Shown here in pieces: positions 26,309-34,635 of a stretch of 63,685 nucleotides of DNA. The notes below the pieces were generated by a model. The model did no database searches, was not told the origin of the DNA, and saw nothing but the letters and a program-made list of their open reading frames with translations. This DNA is from CAIMZW01 sp037133095. Lineage in GTDB: Bacteria; Actinomycetota; Actinomycetes; Nanopelagicales; Nanopelagicaceae. The position numbers were made by a program, and so were the translations under genes. The DNA is taken from positions 1-63,685 of the forward strand of contig JBAXOT010000009.1 of NCBI GenBank assembly GCA_037133095.1, read 5' to 3'. The first letter of the stretch is position 1. The number at the start of each line of letters is the position of its first letter.

Positions 26309-27685
26309 CTAAGCAGATCTCTTCACCGCGGCTGCAACACTTGTGACAACCCGTTGGTCAAAAACGCTGGGAACAATGAAGTTTGAATTGAGTTGATCAT
26401 CCGAGACGCAATCAGCAATGGCGTCCGCGGCCGCAACCAGCATCTCAGTGGTGATTTTCGTAATCCGCCCATCTAATAAGCCACGAAATATTCCAGGAAA
26501 GGCAAGGACATTATTTATCTGATTGGGATGATCGCTGCGTCCCGTGGCAACTACCGTCGCATATTTACGAGCAATCACTGGATCAATTTCTGGATCTGGA
26601 TTAGCGAGGGCGAAGACGATGGATCCGGATGCCATATTTGCGACATCGGATTCCTTGAGGACATTTGGCGCGCTGACCCCGATAAAAACATCAGCACCAA
26701 CCATGGCTTCGCCAATGTTTCCGCGGAAAGTGCCAGGAGAACAATTGTCGACGAACCAGGTGCGCATTACATCATCGCCTTCCTTGTGATCAGCGACCAA
26801 CCCATCCTTATCAAAACCAACGATATTTTCAGCACCGCTCGCCACCAGTAATCGAGCAATGGCAGTACCGGCCGCGCCGGCTCCGCTCATCACAATTCTC
26901 GCATCTCGAAGATTCTTCTTAACCAGTTTGAGGGCATTCTTGAGAGCTGCAAGAACGACTATTGCAGTGCCATGCTGGTCATCATGAAATACGGGAATGT
27001 CGAGCAGATCTCGTAGTCGGCGTTCGATTTCAAAACATCGCGGTGCCGAAATGTCTTCGAGATTTATCCCGCCGTAAACGGGGGCAATGATCTGCACGGT
27101 ACGCACAATCTCATCTACATCTTGTGTATCCAGACAAACTGGCCAGGCATCGACGTCAGCAAAACGCTTGAATAGCGCTGCTTTTCCTTCCATGACCGGA
27201 AGCGCGGCTTCGGGACCGATATTTCCAAGACCCAATACTGCAGATCCATCCGTAACCACCGCGACCGTATTCCGCTTGATGGTGAGTCTTCTCGCATCGC
27301 TGGGATCCATTGCGATCGCTTGGCTGATTCGAGCAACACCAGGTGTATAAGCACGCGATAAGTCATCTCGAGTTTTCAAAGGTACTTTCGAGACCACTTC
27401 AATCTTTCCGCCGAGGTGGAGGAGAAAAGTTCGGTCGCTGACCTTACGAACATTTAAATGGGGGTGTTGTGCGATTGAAGCCGTAATTCGATCGGCATGA
27501 TCCGCGTCAATCGCGTCGCAGGTAACGTCAATGACAACATGGTCGATAAACGATTCCACAACGTCCAGGGCCGTGATGCTGGCTCCTGCTGCGGTGATGG
27601 CATTTGTAACTTCTGCTACTGGTTGAGATGAAGGTGGACCGTCGACTCGAATAGTTATTGCATAGCCGGGGCTAGTTGATGCCAT
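26309..27685 (-). CDS. NAD(P)-dependent malic enzyme with N-terminal ACT-like domain
   Basis: 458 aa; converts malate to pyruvate and CO2. Residues 1-85 form an ACT-like regulatory domain (Y-A-I-T-I-R-V-D-G start, beta-alpha-beta-beta pattern). The malic domain has A-Y-T-P-G-V-A (about 112-118), the catalytic Lys in P-V-M-E-G-K-A, and metal-binding E-D-I and H-D-D-Q-H-G-T-A. The NAD domain has G-A-G-A-A-G-T-A (about 272-279). It is the middle gene of an upp-malic enzyme-dedA run; its start abuts the upp stop (27685/27686). An ACT-fused malic enzyme suggests allosteric control by a small molecule. Confidence 0.92.
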   Translation of the reverse strand: MASTSPGYAITIRVDGPPSSQPVAEVTNAITAAGASITALDVVESFIDHVVIDVTCDAIDADHADRITASIAQHPHLNVRKVSDRTFLLHLGGKIEVVSKVPLKTRDDLSRAYTPGVARISQAIAMDPSDARRLTIKRNTVAVVTDGSAVLGLGNIGPEAALPVMEGKAALFKRFADVDAWPVCLDTQDVDEIVRTVQIIAPVYGGINLEDISAPRCFEIERRLRDLLDIPVFHDDQHGTAIVVLAALKNALKLVKKNLRDARIVMSGAGAAGTAIARLLVASGAENIVGFDKDGLVADHKEGDDVMRTWFVDNCSPGTFRGNIGEAMVGADVFIGVSAPNVLKESDVANMASGSIVFALANPDPEIDPVIARKYATVVATGRSDHPNQINNVLAFPGIFRGLLDGRITKITTEMLVAAADAIADCVSDDQLNSNFIVPSVFDQRVVTSVAAAVKRSA

Positions 27686-28324
27686 TTAAACAACTCCGTA
27701 TAAACGATCTCCTGCGTCACCCAAACCGGGGACGATATATCCATGCTCGTTGAGTTTTTCATCGAGCGCGCCGGTAACTATGGTTATTGGTGCTCCTGAG
27801 TTTTCAAAAGCAGCTCGTACATTGGCGATACCCTCTGGGGCAGCCAAAATGGTGATTGCGGTTATATCGCGGGCGCCGCGTTCAAAGAGATAGTTTATTG
27901 CCGCGATGAGAGTTCCACCTGTTGCAAGCATGGGGTCCAAGATGTAGCACTGCCGACCGGTGAGATCTTCGGGCAGTCGATTGGCATATGTCGAGGCCTG
28001 CAAAGTTACTTCATCTCTAACCATTCCAAGGAAACCGACCTCGGCCGTGGGGATAAGACGAGTCATGCCTTCCAACATTCCCAGACCTGCGCGAAGAATC
28101 GGCACGACGACTGGACGTGGTTTTGCCAAGACCAAACCTTGGGTGGTGGCCACTGGAGTTTTTATCGTCACGGGCACGACATGGACATCGCGAGTGGCCT
28201 CGTATGCAAGCAAAGTCACAATTTCTTCAGTTAGCCGGCGAAAGGTAGGCGAATCAGTTCGTTCGTCGCGTAAAACCGTCAATTTATGGCTGATGAGCGG
28301 GTGGTCAGCTACGTGGATTTTCAC
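27686..28324 (-). CDS. upp: Uracil phosphoribosyltransferase
   Basis: 212-aa salvage enzyme making UMP from uracil and PRPP. The N-terminal H-P-L-I-S-H-K-L-T-x-L-R-D segment, V-P-I-L-R-A-G-L-G-M, the PRPP motif L-D-P-M-L-A-T-G-G-T (about 129-138) and the C-terminal uracil loop Y-I-V-P-G-L-G-D-A-G-D-R are all intact. Start is GTG 28324 behind AAGGTGGGAAG. First gene of the minus-strand unit with malic enzyme and dedA. Length is standard (about 208). Confidence 0.96.
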   Translation of the reverse strand: MKIHVADHPLISHKLTVLRDERTDSPTFRRLTEEIVTLLAYEATRDVHVVPVTIKTPVATTQGLVLAKPRPVVVPILRAGLGMLEGMTRLIPTAEVGFLGMVRDEVTLQASTYANRLPEDLTGRQCYILDPMLATGGTLIAAINYLFERGARDITAITILAAPEGIANVRAAFENSGAPITIVTGALDEKLNEHGYIVPGLGDAGDRLYGVV

Positions 28325-28466
28325 CTTCCCACCTTACCTCCACCCCGCCCCGAACTTGTCAAGGCTTGTCGCATGAGCCCTTTCGGTGTCACTATGAAGT
28401 CCTCAGATTTGGTCAGCCAACTGCTCAAATCTGCGACCGCTGACCTATCGATGAGAGAGGTGTGCC

Positions 28467-28925
28467 ATGAGTGAAGATTTTGGGGTAATTGCTTGGCATG
28501 AAGATGGTCGTTGGAGCTTGTCCCGAATGGAACAGACTCGCGATGTCGGACACATCATCGATCAATTGAAGGCCCAACAAGGAAATGGCGGCGCGCTCGC
28601 ACTTATCGCCATCGAAGAAAATTTCTTTATTGTTGCTCGGGCCCTTGGCGCCCATATGCAAATGATGATCAGCGATGTTACTTATGCGACTGACTACGAG
28701 GTGGCTGCTGAAATTATTGAAGTTTTAGACCTACCTTTCCCAGAAGATGAAGATGATTCTCAGCCTGGTGGTGACATCGATCTACTCGCAGACTTAGGGA
28801 TGAATGCCATGGAGTTGGAAGCCCTCTGCGATGATCCAGATCTTTATCCCGATGAGCAAATTGATGCGATTGCTGCTCGTCTAGGATTTGGCGATGAATT
28901 TGTCGAGCTCTATGACCTCTCCTGA
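28467..28925 (+). CDS. tRNA adenosine deaminase-associated protein (TIGR03941-type)
   Basis: 152-aa acidic protein found in actinobacteria immediately before tadA. The N-terminus D-F-G-V-I-A-W-H-E-D-G-R-W, the central I-V-R/A-x-x-G-x-x-M-x-M-M-I-S-D-V and the acidic P-E-D-E-D-D stretch followed by a D-L-L-A-D-L-G segment are characteristic, from memory of the family. Its exact role is unknown; the fixed adjacency suggests it partners or regulates TadA. GAGAGAGG lies 6 nt before ATG 28467. The stop lies inside the tadA start region, so the two are coupled. Confidence 0.85.
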   Translation: MSEDFGVIAWHEDGRWSLSRMEQTRDVGHIIDQLKAQQGNGGALALIAIEENFFIVARALGAHMQMMISDVTYATDYEVAAEIIEVLDLPFPEDEDDSQPGGDIDLLADLGMNAMELEALCDDPDLYPDEQIDAIAARLGFGDEFVELYDLS

Positions 28926-29367
28926 GGAGGGAATGCGTGCGGCCCTAGAGATTGCCAAGTCTGCTCTGGAAACCAATGATGTTCCTGTTGGCGCAATAGT
29001 TGTCGACCCCAATGGCGAAATAATCGGTCGTGGATGCAATCGTCGAGAAATAGATTCCGATGCCACCGCACATGCTGAAATTGTCGCCATTCGTCAGGCG
29101 AGCCAATCACTCGGGAATTGGCGACTTGATCAATGTTCAATTGTGGTCACTTTGGAACCATGTGCGATGTGTGCGGGGGCTATTGCCCAGGCAAGAATCA
29201 GCACCGTGATCTTTGGCGCCTGGGATGATAAAGCGGGCGCAGTTGGCTCGGTCTGGGATGTTCTTCGGGATCCCCGTTCGCCCTATCAAGTCGAGGTGAT
29301 CGCGGGAATCTTAGAGTCCGAGTGCGCTGAACTCTTAACCGCGTTCTTTCACCAGTTTCGCAACTAA
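28912..29367 (+). CDS. tadA: tRNA-specific adenosine deaminase
   Basis: 151-aa zinc deaminase that makes inosine at position 34 of tRNA-Arg(ACG). The zinc-binding and catalytic residues are in H-A-E (about 53-55) and P-C-A-M-C (about 84-88). The N-terminus MTSPEEGMRAAL fits TadA starts and supports ATG 28912. Other in-frame starts exist at 28888, 28894 and 28933/28934, the last with a strong but too-close GAGGAGG. It overlaps the upstream gene by 14 bases. Confidence 0.93.
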   Translation: MTSPEEGMRAALEIAKSALETNDVPVGAIVVDPNGEIIGRGCNRREIDSDATAHAEIVAIRQASQSLGNWRLDQCSIVVTLEPCAMCAGAIAQARISTVIFGAWDDKAGAVGSVWDVLRDPRSPYQVEVIAGILESECAELLTAFFHQFRN

Positions 29368-29393
29368 TTTCAGCCTGAGGTAATGTCACCCAT

Positions 29394-29483
29394 GGTGGCG
29401 TGTCCGAGCGGCCTAAGGAGCACGCCTCGAAAGCGTGTGTGGAAGAAATTCCACCGTGGGTTCAAATCCCACCGCCACCGCCA
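29394..29483 (+). tRNA. tRNA-Ser(CGA)
   Basis: A 90-nt class II tRNA. The acceptor stem pairs GGTGGCG with CGCCACC, followed by discriminator G and an encoded CCA (29481-29483). The anticodon stem is CACGC/GCGTG around loop CTCGAAA, anticodon CGA, reading UCG. It has a long variable arm (GTGG...CCAC) and T arm GTGGG-TTCAAAT-CCCAC. Confidence 0.96.
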
Positions 29484-29486
29484 GTT

Positions 29487-31826
29487 CTAGATAACGATTT
29501 CGTAAGACGGGTTGAGGATAGTCAGGGCGCCGTTATTTTCGCCCACCATGCCCTCAGCACAAATCGTGGAGCCAACGTCCAGACCTGCGATATCTCGCCG
29601 ACCTAGGAACTGCAAAGTAATCCCACCGGTTTGGTCCCAAATCTCTACTTCGACTTTGGGATTTCCAGATGTGGCTGCGGTTCGAATCGAAGTCACCCGA
29701 CCCCGAACGTGCGCGCGCTTGCGCCAAGTGGCCTGTCCAATGGGGAAGATATTTTCGGCATAGTGACTGATTGGACCCGCGTCGGCGGTGGCGGCCGGTT
29801 CGTCACTAACGTGCCGTACTCGCGGCGGCACGATATCTTCGATGTGCTCTTCGTGGACCAGGACGGTATCGCCACTAATGATTTTCTCTACATCGAACGG
29901 AATAATTGTCGCAACAACTCGAGGCAATTGAGAGATCGGACGGGCAATTTCTTCCGCAGTTTGGTCGTGCAGCAGGCGTCCCAATAGCGCAGAGTACGAG
30001 CGTCGTGGCAAGAGCAAGGTAAGTTCAACATCTTTTGCTGAGGTCAAACGAATTGCGTAGTCAACGGCGGCGTTAGGTAAGCGCCGATCAGGGCAGTCAA
30101 TAAATTCAATCGGCACATCGGAAAGAGCTTTATTCGCAGCCCATTCTTCCTTAATGTTTTCGGCCCGGATGTCATCAATGACAAAGTGGACTGCGGCAAG
30201 ATTTCGTGGATTGAGGCTTCGTGCATATCGAACTGCGCCAACTGTTGCAATATCGACGCTGTCGACCAAGACGGTGACGTCATGGCGACTGATGGTCGTA
30301 GCGCGCGATTGTTCTTGATTAACTCGGAGTGCAGTTTGCTCTTGACGATACTGTCGATTAAGTCGAAGCAAGGCAACGACCAAGATTGGGGTGATGACGA
30401 TAATTACCCATGCACCCTCGGTGAACTTAACAACGGCGAAAATAATGATGATGGTGAACGAAACAACACCCGAGAGCATGTTCACGCCATAACGCCAGCG
30501 CCAGCCGGCATCCTTGTTTTTCAACGCCCTTCGCGCCATTCCAAATCCGACCAGAGTAAAACCAGTAAAGACGCCGAGAGCATAGAAAGCAACCAAATGG
30601 TCGACCGATGCTTTTGTCGCAATCACTAAAACCGTGGCGCAACTTGCAAGCAGAATAATTCCATTAGAGAACGCGAGACGATGGCCGCGCTTGGTGAGTT
30701 GTCGAGGCAAGAAGCCATCGTTGGCAACGAAGTTCACCAAATATGGAAAGCCACTGTAGGCAGTGTTGGCGCCAGTGATGAGGATCAGCATGGTGGCGCC
30801 TTGGACAACATAAAAGAAGAAGGAACCAAAGCCACCGGAACCAAGTGCGGCCCGCGCAACCTGAGAAATAACGGTTGGCGATCCTTTTAGGTAGGGGATT
30901 GCCCAGGTCGAGTGCGCGAACCATGAAACGCCAAAAACCAATGTTCCGAGAATTCCGCTCATGATCATCAAGGTCTTGCGGGCATTTACGCCTTCAGGAA
31001 CCTTAAAGAGCGATACGCCATCGGAGATCGCCTCCAGCCCTGTCAGTGATGAACCGCCATTGGCAAAGGCGCGCAACAAGATAAAGATGGAGGCAAAAGT
31101 AAGTAGTCCTTGAGAGGTGCCGACGTGAACTGCACCTAAAACGTGTGGGTCGTACTTATGCAAAGTGCCATTAAAAGTTCGGTAGATGCCCATTGCAAAA
31201 ACCACGCCCAGAGCACCGACGAAGAAGTAAGTCGGCAGCGCGAACGCGGCGCCTGCCTCTTTTACGCCTCGAAGATTTCCATAGGTCAAAATAAGTATGA
31301 CGGCGACCGTCATTTGCAATTTGTATGGATGAAGACTGGCGAAGGTTGAGAGAATTGCATCGATACCCGCGGAGGATTGAATCGCCACCGTCACGATGTA
31401 GTCCAGCATGAGCGCGACCGCCGCGAGTTGGGCAATAACTGGACCCAAGTTGTCTCGAGAAACGACATAAGCGCCACCAGATTTCGTATAAATCTGAACG
31501 ACTTCGCGATACGAGAAGGTAATGATGATCAAGACAGCCAGAACAACCAAGGTCATCGGCATCAAAATGTGGAATGCAGAAAGCCCAAAGGCTGGCAAGA
31601 GCGCCAACAGAATCTGTTCGCTGCCATAAGCAGATGAGGAGATGCAGTCCGAGGAGAGAATTCCCAAAGCAAAACGCTTGCTCAGTCGTTGATGCGAGAG
31701 TGAGTGGCGATTGAGTGGATTACCCAGAAGCGCCTTCTTTAATTTGTATGAAGTTGGGTCTTTCAGGTGGGCGTGCTCTTGAAGTGCCATGGGTTCCGGT
31801 GCATCATCAGTCCAGGCTTTAGGCAC
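29487..31826 (-). CDS. KimA-like APC-superfamily potassium transporter fused to a C-terminal OB-fold domain
   Basis: 779 aa. Residues about 45-515 hold roughly 12 helices of an amino acid/potassium (APC) transporter; S-S-D-C-I-S-S-S-A-Y-G-S-E-Q and the T-K-S-G-G-A-Y-V-V-S-R-D-N-L-G region match KimA/YdaO-type K+ importers. Residues about 535-665 form a soluble universal-stress-like domain. The last about 85 residues (R-K-R-A-H-V-R-G-R-V-T-S-I-R ... E-V-E-I-W-D-Q-T-G) look like an OB-fold. KimA proteins are usually about 600-660 aa; the OB tail explains the excess. GTG 31826 follows GAGAAG. No c-di-AMP riboswitch-sized leader is visible (127 nt to the divergent gene). The 3' end converges on tRNA-Ser. 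Confidence 0.82.
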   Translation of the reverse strand: MPKAWTDDAPEPMALQEHAHLKDPTSYKLKKALLGNPLNRHSLSHQRLSKRFALGILSSDCISSSAYGSEQILLALLPAFGLSAFHILMPMTLVVLAVLIIITFSYREVVQIYTKSGGAYVVSRDNLGPVIAQLAAVALMLDYIVTVAIQSSAGIDAILSTFASLHPYKLQMTVAVILILTYGNLRGVKEAGAAFALPTYFFVGALGVVFAMGIYRTFNGTLHKYDPHVLGAVHVGTSQGLLTFASIFILLRAFANGGSSLTGLEAISDGVSLFKVPEGVNARKTLMIMSGILGTLVFGVSWFAHSTWAIPYLKGSPTVISQVARAALGSGGFGSFFFYVVQGATMLILITGANTAYSGFPYLVNFVANDGFLPRQLTKRGHRLAFSNGIILLASCATVLVIATKASVDHLVAFYALGVFTGFTLVGFGMARRALKNKDAGWRWRYGVNMLSGVVSFTIIIIFAVVKFTEGAWVIIVITPILVVALLRLNRQYRQEQTALRVNQEQSRATTISRHDVTVLVDSVDIATVGAVRYARSLNPRNLAAVHFVIDDIRAENIKEEWAANKALSDVPIEFIDCPDRRLPNAAVDYAIRLTSAKDVELTLLLPRRSYSALLGRLLHDQTAEEIARPISQLPRVVATIIPFDVEKIISGDTVLVHEEHIEDIVPPRVRHVSDEPAATADAGPISHYAENIFPIGQATWRKRAHVRGRVTSIRTAATSGNPKVEVEIWDQTGGITLQFLGRRDIAGLDVGSTICAEGMVGENNGALTILNPSYEIVI

Positions 31827-31952
31827 GCTGGCTTCTCTCTTCTCTTATGTCTCGTCGTCGCGACCGGGAAGCTAGTTTTTCACGGTTTCGTGACTTTGGT
31901 TACTACGGTCCTAGAACGTTTCTTGACGGGATTTTACTCGTGTCGCCAAGCG

Positions 31953-31958
31953 TATGCT
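31953..31958 (+). promoter_or_regulatory. Putative leaderless -10 box of gabD
   Basis: TATGCT ends 7 nt before ATG 31966. It overlaps the alternative ATG at 31954, arguing that 31966 is the real start. Confidence 0.4.
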
Positions 31959-31965
31959 TCGGCGC

Positions 31966-33390
31966 ATGCAACTTAAAACCGACCTTTATATTGACGGCGC
32001 CTGGGTAAAAGGCGACGGATCCGTTCCGGTAATTGACCCTAGCACTGGCGAAGTCATTGCTGAGGTCGGAACTGCCAGCGAAGCTCAGTGCGATGCCGCA
32101 GTTGATGCCGCCCATCGAGCCTTCCCGGCCTGGGCCAAGACTGCGCCGCGCGTTCGTGCTGAAATTTTGCGCAAGGCCTTCGAAATTATGGTTGCTGAGT
32201 CGGATCACATCGCCAAAATCATTTCCATGGAGAACGGCAAGGTCTTCTCGGACGCCAAAGGTGAAGTTGCATACGCCGCCGAATTTTTCCGTTGGTTCTC
32301 CGAAGAGGCAGTTCGAACCCCTGGTGATTTCCGAATGGCGCCAAGTGGGGACAAGCGAATCTTGGTCACTCATCAACCAATCGGTGTCTCCCTCCTTATT
32401 ACGCCATGGAATTTCCCTGCCGGTATGGCAACCCGAAAGATCGGACCCGCGCTGGCCGCAGGTTGCACCGTCATTTTGAAGCCAGCTACTGAAACTCCGC
32501 TAACTGCATTGTGGATTATTGACATTCTCGAGCGCGCTGGTGTTCCAAAAGGTGTTGTTAACTTTGTATTGCCACAGAAGACCGGCGCGATGATCTCGAA
32601 GATGCTTCACGATCCACGAGTTCGAAATCTCTCATTCACTGGTTCAACCGAAGTTGGTCGCATTTTGTTGCGCGAGGCTTCCGACAACGTAGTTCGCACA
32701 TCGATGGAACTCGGTGGCAACGCGCCATTCCTCGTTCTTGATGATGCGGATATTGATGAGGCCGTGAAAGGCGCAATGCTGGCCAAGATGCGTAACGGTG
32801 GTGCTGCATGCACAGCTGCCAACCGGATGTATGTAGCGCGAAGTGTTGCGGCAGAATTCACCGCAAAGTTCAGTGCTGCGATGTCCGCATTGAAATTGGC
32901 ACCAGGACTTGATGAAGGTGCCCAGCTTGGCGCCAGCGTCTCATTGAAAGAGCGAAACAAAATTGCTGAGATTGTTGATGCAGCAGTAAGTGAAGGTGGA
33001 AAGATCGAAACTGGTGGTGCCATTCCTGCGGGTGAAGGTGCTTTCTATCCAGCCACTGTTCTTACTGTCGAACCGGGCAACTCCATCTTGTCCCAAGAAA
33101 TTTTTGGACCTGTCGCTCCGGTCGTTATCTTTGATACCGACGAAGAAGCAATCGCAATGGCGAACAACACTGAATATGGCTTGATCGCCTACGTTTACTC
33201 TGGCGAACTTGGTCGTGCGATCCGCACTGCCGAAGCCCTAGAAGCAGGCATGATCGCTATCAACCGTGGCTTGCTCTCTGACCCTGCGGCCCCATTTGGT
33301 GGCGTCAAGCAGAGTGGCATTGGCCGTGAAGGCGGCTTTGCTGGAATTCACGAATTCCTGGAGACCAAGTACATCGGCGTTGCTATTTAA
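31966..33390 (+). CDS. gabD: Succinate-semialdehyde/aldehyde dehydrogenase (NAD(P)+)
   Basis: 474-aa ALDH-fold enzyme. Catalytic Cys282 in NGGAACTAANR, general base Glu248 in MELGGNAP, and oxyanion Asn149 in TPWNFP are present; the cofactor segment P-A-T-E-T-P and F-T-G-S-T-E-V-G are intact. The G-A-A-C-T-A-A-N-R context and the N-terminal Y-I-D-G-A-W fit succinate-semialdehyde dehydrogenases (GabD), but related semialdehyde substrates are possible. No gabT neighbour is present. The start is ATG 31966 by the -10 placement. GC content drops immediately after the stop. Confidence 0.85.
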   Translation: MQLKTDLYIDGAWVKGDGSVPVIDPSTGEVIAEVGTASEAQCDAAVDAAHRAFPAWAKTAPRVRAEILRKAFEIMVAESDHIAKIISMENGKVFSDAKGEVAYAAEFFRWFSEEAVRTPGDFRMAPSGDKRILVTHQPIGVSLLITPWNFPAGMATRKIGPALAAGCTVILKPATETPLTALWIIDILERAGVPKGVVNFVLPQKTGAMISKMLHDPRVRNLSFTGSTEVGRILLREASDNVVRTSMELGGNAPFLVLDDADIDEAVKGAMLAKMRNGGAACTAANRMYVARSVAAEFTAKFSAAMSALKLAPGLDEGAQLGASVSLKERNKIAEIVDAAVSEGGKIETGGAIPAGEGAFYPATVLTVEPGNSILSQEIFGPVAPVVIFDTDEEAIAMANNTEYGLIAYVYSGELGRAIRTAEALEAGMIAINRGLLSDPAAPFGGVKQSGIGREGGFAGIHEFLETKYIGVAI

Positions 33391-33412
33391 CTTGTAAAAA
33401 TAGTAGGAAAGT

Positions 33413-33440
33413 CATGATGTCGTGATATCATGACATCATG
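33413..33440. promoter_or_regulatory. 28-bp palindromic operator containing the -10 box and start codon of the toxin-antitoxin operon
   Basis: A 28-bp inverted repeat with a single mismatched base pair, centred on GATATC. Its last three bases are the ATG (33438-33440) of the antitoxin. TATCAT (33426-33431) inside it is a -10 box 6 nt before the ATG, and there is no Shine-Dalgarno, so the transcript should be leaderless. Repressor binding would cover the -10 box, transcription start and start codon together. Ribbon-helix-helix autoregulation is the expected mechanism. Confidence 0.7.
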
Positions 33441-33647
33441 ACTAAGCAAAAGACTGTTAGGCTCTCAGATGAGCTCGATGCCGCGATTTCGCTTTTGGCT
33501 CGAGTTCAAGACAAAAGCGAGAATCAGATCATCATTGACGCTCTTAACGTTGAAATCAGTCGAGTTCGAGCAGATCAAGAGTTCATGGTGAAGCTGACTA
33601 AGCATGTCGAGCGAGACAAGGAAATCCTTGATCGCTTAGCTCAATGA
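33438..33647 (+). CDS. Ribbon-helix-helix antitoxin of a Doc-type toxin-antitoxin pair
   Basis: 69 aa. The N-terminal T-V-R-L-S-D-E-L-D-A-A-I-S-L-L-A-R (7-23) is a CopG/MetJ-type ribbon-helix-helix, with the strand followed by helix A; K-S-E-N-Q-I-I-I-D-A-L is helix B. The C-terminal charged helix (about 45-69) would bind the toxin. Its stop overlaps the toxin start by 4 bases (ATGA), the usual antitoxin-first order. The most likely role is neutralising the toxin and repressing its own promoter through the start-codon palindrome. Confidence 0.88.
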   Translation: MTKQKTVRLSDELDAAISLLARVQDKSENQIIIDALNVEISRVRADQEFMVKLTKHVERDKEILDRLAQ

Positions 33648-34033
33648 GGTATTTGACCTTCGTTGAAGCTTTGGTGATTTGTGAGTTTGTTACCGGGTTC
33701 AAAGCCGAACAATTAGTTCAAGATGCTCGAATTGGATTACTCGAGTCGGCACTTCAAGCCCCTAAGGCTGGCTTTGGTGATGTGGACATTTATCTCGAAA
33801 TTCATGAAAAAGCTTCGGCACTTTGTTGGCACATAGCGAAAAATCATCCGCTCATCGATGGAAACAAGCGAGTTGCTTGGATGTCAACGGTGATGTTTTG
33901 CTCATTGAATGGTTATGAACTTAAAGCCAGTTCGGATGCAGCCGTGCAAACTATTATTTCCGTAGCCGATGGTTCGTTATCTCAAAAAGAACTTGAACAA
34001 TGGATTCAGAAGCATTTAAGTTTGATGAACTAG
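33644..34033 (+). CDS. doc: Doc-like Fic-fold toxin
   Basis: 129 aa. The Fic/Doc active-site loop reads H-P-L-I-D-G-N-K-R (68-76), with catalytic His68 and the nucleotide-phosphate-binding Lys/Arg; W-M-S-T-V-M-F follows in the next helix. Phage P1 Doc is 126 aa and phosphorylates EF-Tu. The loop here has G rather than A before N-K-R (D-G-N-K-R versus D-A-N-K-R), which is common in chromosomal Doc proteins. It is expected to inhibit translation when the antitoxin is lost. AT-rich relative to neighbours, which suggests acquisition. Confidence 0.88.
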   Translation: MRYLTFVEALVICEFVTGFKAEQLVQDARIGLLESALQAPKAGFGDVDIYLEIHEKASALCWHIAKNHPLIDGNKRVAWMSTVMFCSLNGYELKASSDAAVQTIISVADGSLSQKELEQWIQKHLSLMN

Positions 34034-34038
34034 ATTTT

Positions 34039-34584
34039 TTAACAGTATTCACTGCGTAGACTCAAAGCCTGACCTTCTTTTATTGCCTGATGCATCCAAC
34101 CTTCGGCATACGCAAACATGCCCATTAAACTTTCAATTCTTGCTTCAACATCATCCTCAAGTTCTATTTCAAAATTGAAACTGAATTCGATTCCGTCATT
34201 TTGAGAATAGTAAAAATATCCGACGTTATTGATAATCGAGTACTCCGCGGTCATCGAGCCGAATCGCATTTGAATCCAATGGTGACTTATTAGATATTCG
34301 GCTCGGGCTCGATAAAGATATTGAGAGCTATCAGGGGAATAGTTACCAATACCAATATCGTAATATTTTGTAGGGTTTTCTTCGCTTAACTCAGAAAACA
34401 TGTGATTGTAGATTTTCCTAAGAATTTTCCCTTTCAACCACCTTCTGAGGTTGAAATGGAATTCATATCTGTAGCCCAGCTTCTTCAGATCTTCCTCTGT
34501 CCAATCTTCAGGAATGGGTCTGTAGGCTGTCCATCCTGGACCTTCGAGAGGAACATCTTTTTCTGTTTCGTCGTTAGAATTCAT
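34039..34584 (-). CDS. Unknown accessory protein, 181 aa
   Basis: I do not recognise this family. It has an acidic N-terminus (about 1-15), W-T-A-Y-R-P-I-P-E-D-W-T-E-E-D-L-K-K-L-G-Y-R-Y-E (18-41), many Tyr/Phe residues arranged as likely beta-strands (about 75-145), and a C-terminal helix (about 148-175). No signal peptide, membrane helix or catalytic motif is obvious. The gene is clearly AT-rich. It converges on the Doc toxin (5-bp gap) and has its own promoter, with TACTTT 6 nt before ATG and a perfect palindrome over it. This looks like an accessory, self-regulated gene. Confidence 0.7.
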   Translation of the reverse strand: MNSNDETEKDVPLEGPGWTAYRPIPEDWTEEDLKKLGYRYEFHFNLRRWLKGKILRKIYNHMFSELSEENPTKYYDIGIGNYSPDSSQYLYRARAEYLISHHWIQMRFGSMTAEYSIINNVGYFYYSQNDGIEFSFNFEIELEDDVEARIESLMGMFAYAEGWMHQAIKEGQALSLRSEYC

Positions 34585-34590
34585 GAAACA

Positions 34591-34613
34591 AAAGTAATCA
34601 AATTCTTGATTAC
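34591..34613 (-). promoter_or_regulatory. Promoter and perfect 8-bp inverted repeat of the 181-aa accessory gene
   Basis: On the minus strand TACTTT (34596-34591) is a -10 box 6 nt before ATG 34584. GTAATCAA-ATTC-TTGATTAC (34594-34613) is a perfect inverted repeat with a 4-nt spacer that overlaps the -10 box by three bases. There is no Shine-Dalgarno. A repressor site is the simplest reading. Confidence 0.55.
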
Positions 34614-34635
34614 TCGGAGTAGTTAACTCCCCTGG

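Noticed and set aside
29400..29606. Forward open frame crossing tRNA-Ser(CGA)
   Set aside because: It lies over the tRNA and over the transporter 3' end on the other strand.
31827..31965. c-di-AMP (ydaO-type) riboswitch upstream of the KimA-like gene
   Set aside because: The gap to the divergent gene is under 140 nt and shows none of the conserved ydaO core; too short for the class.
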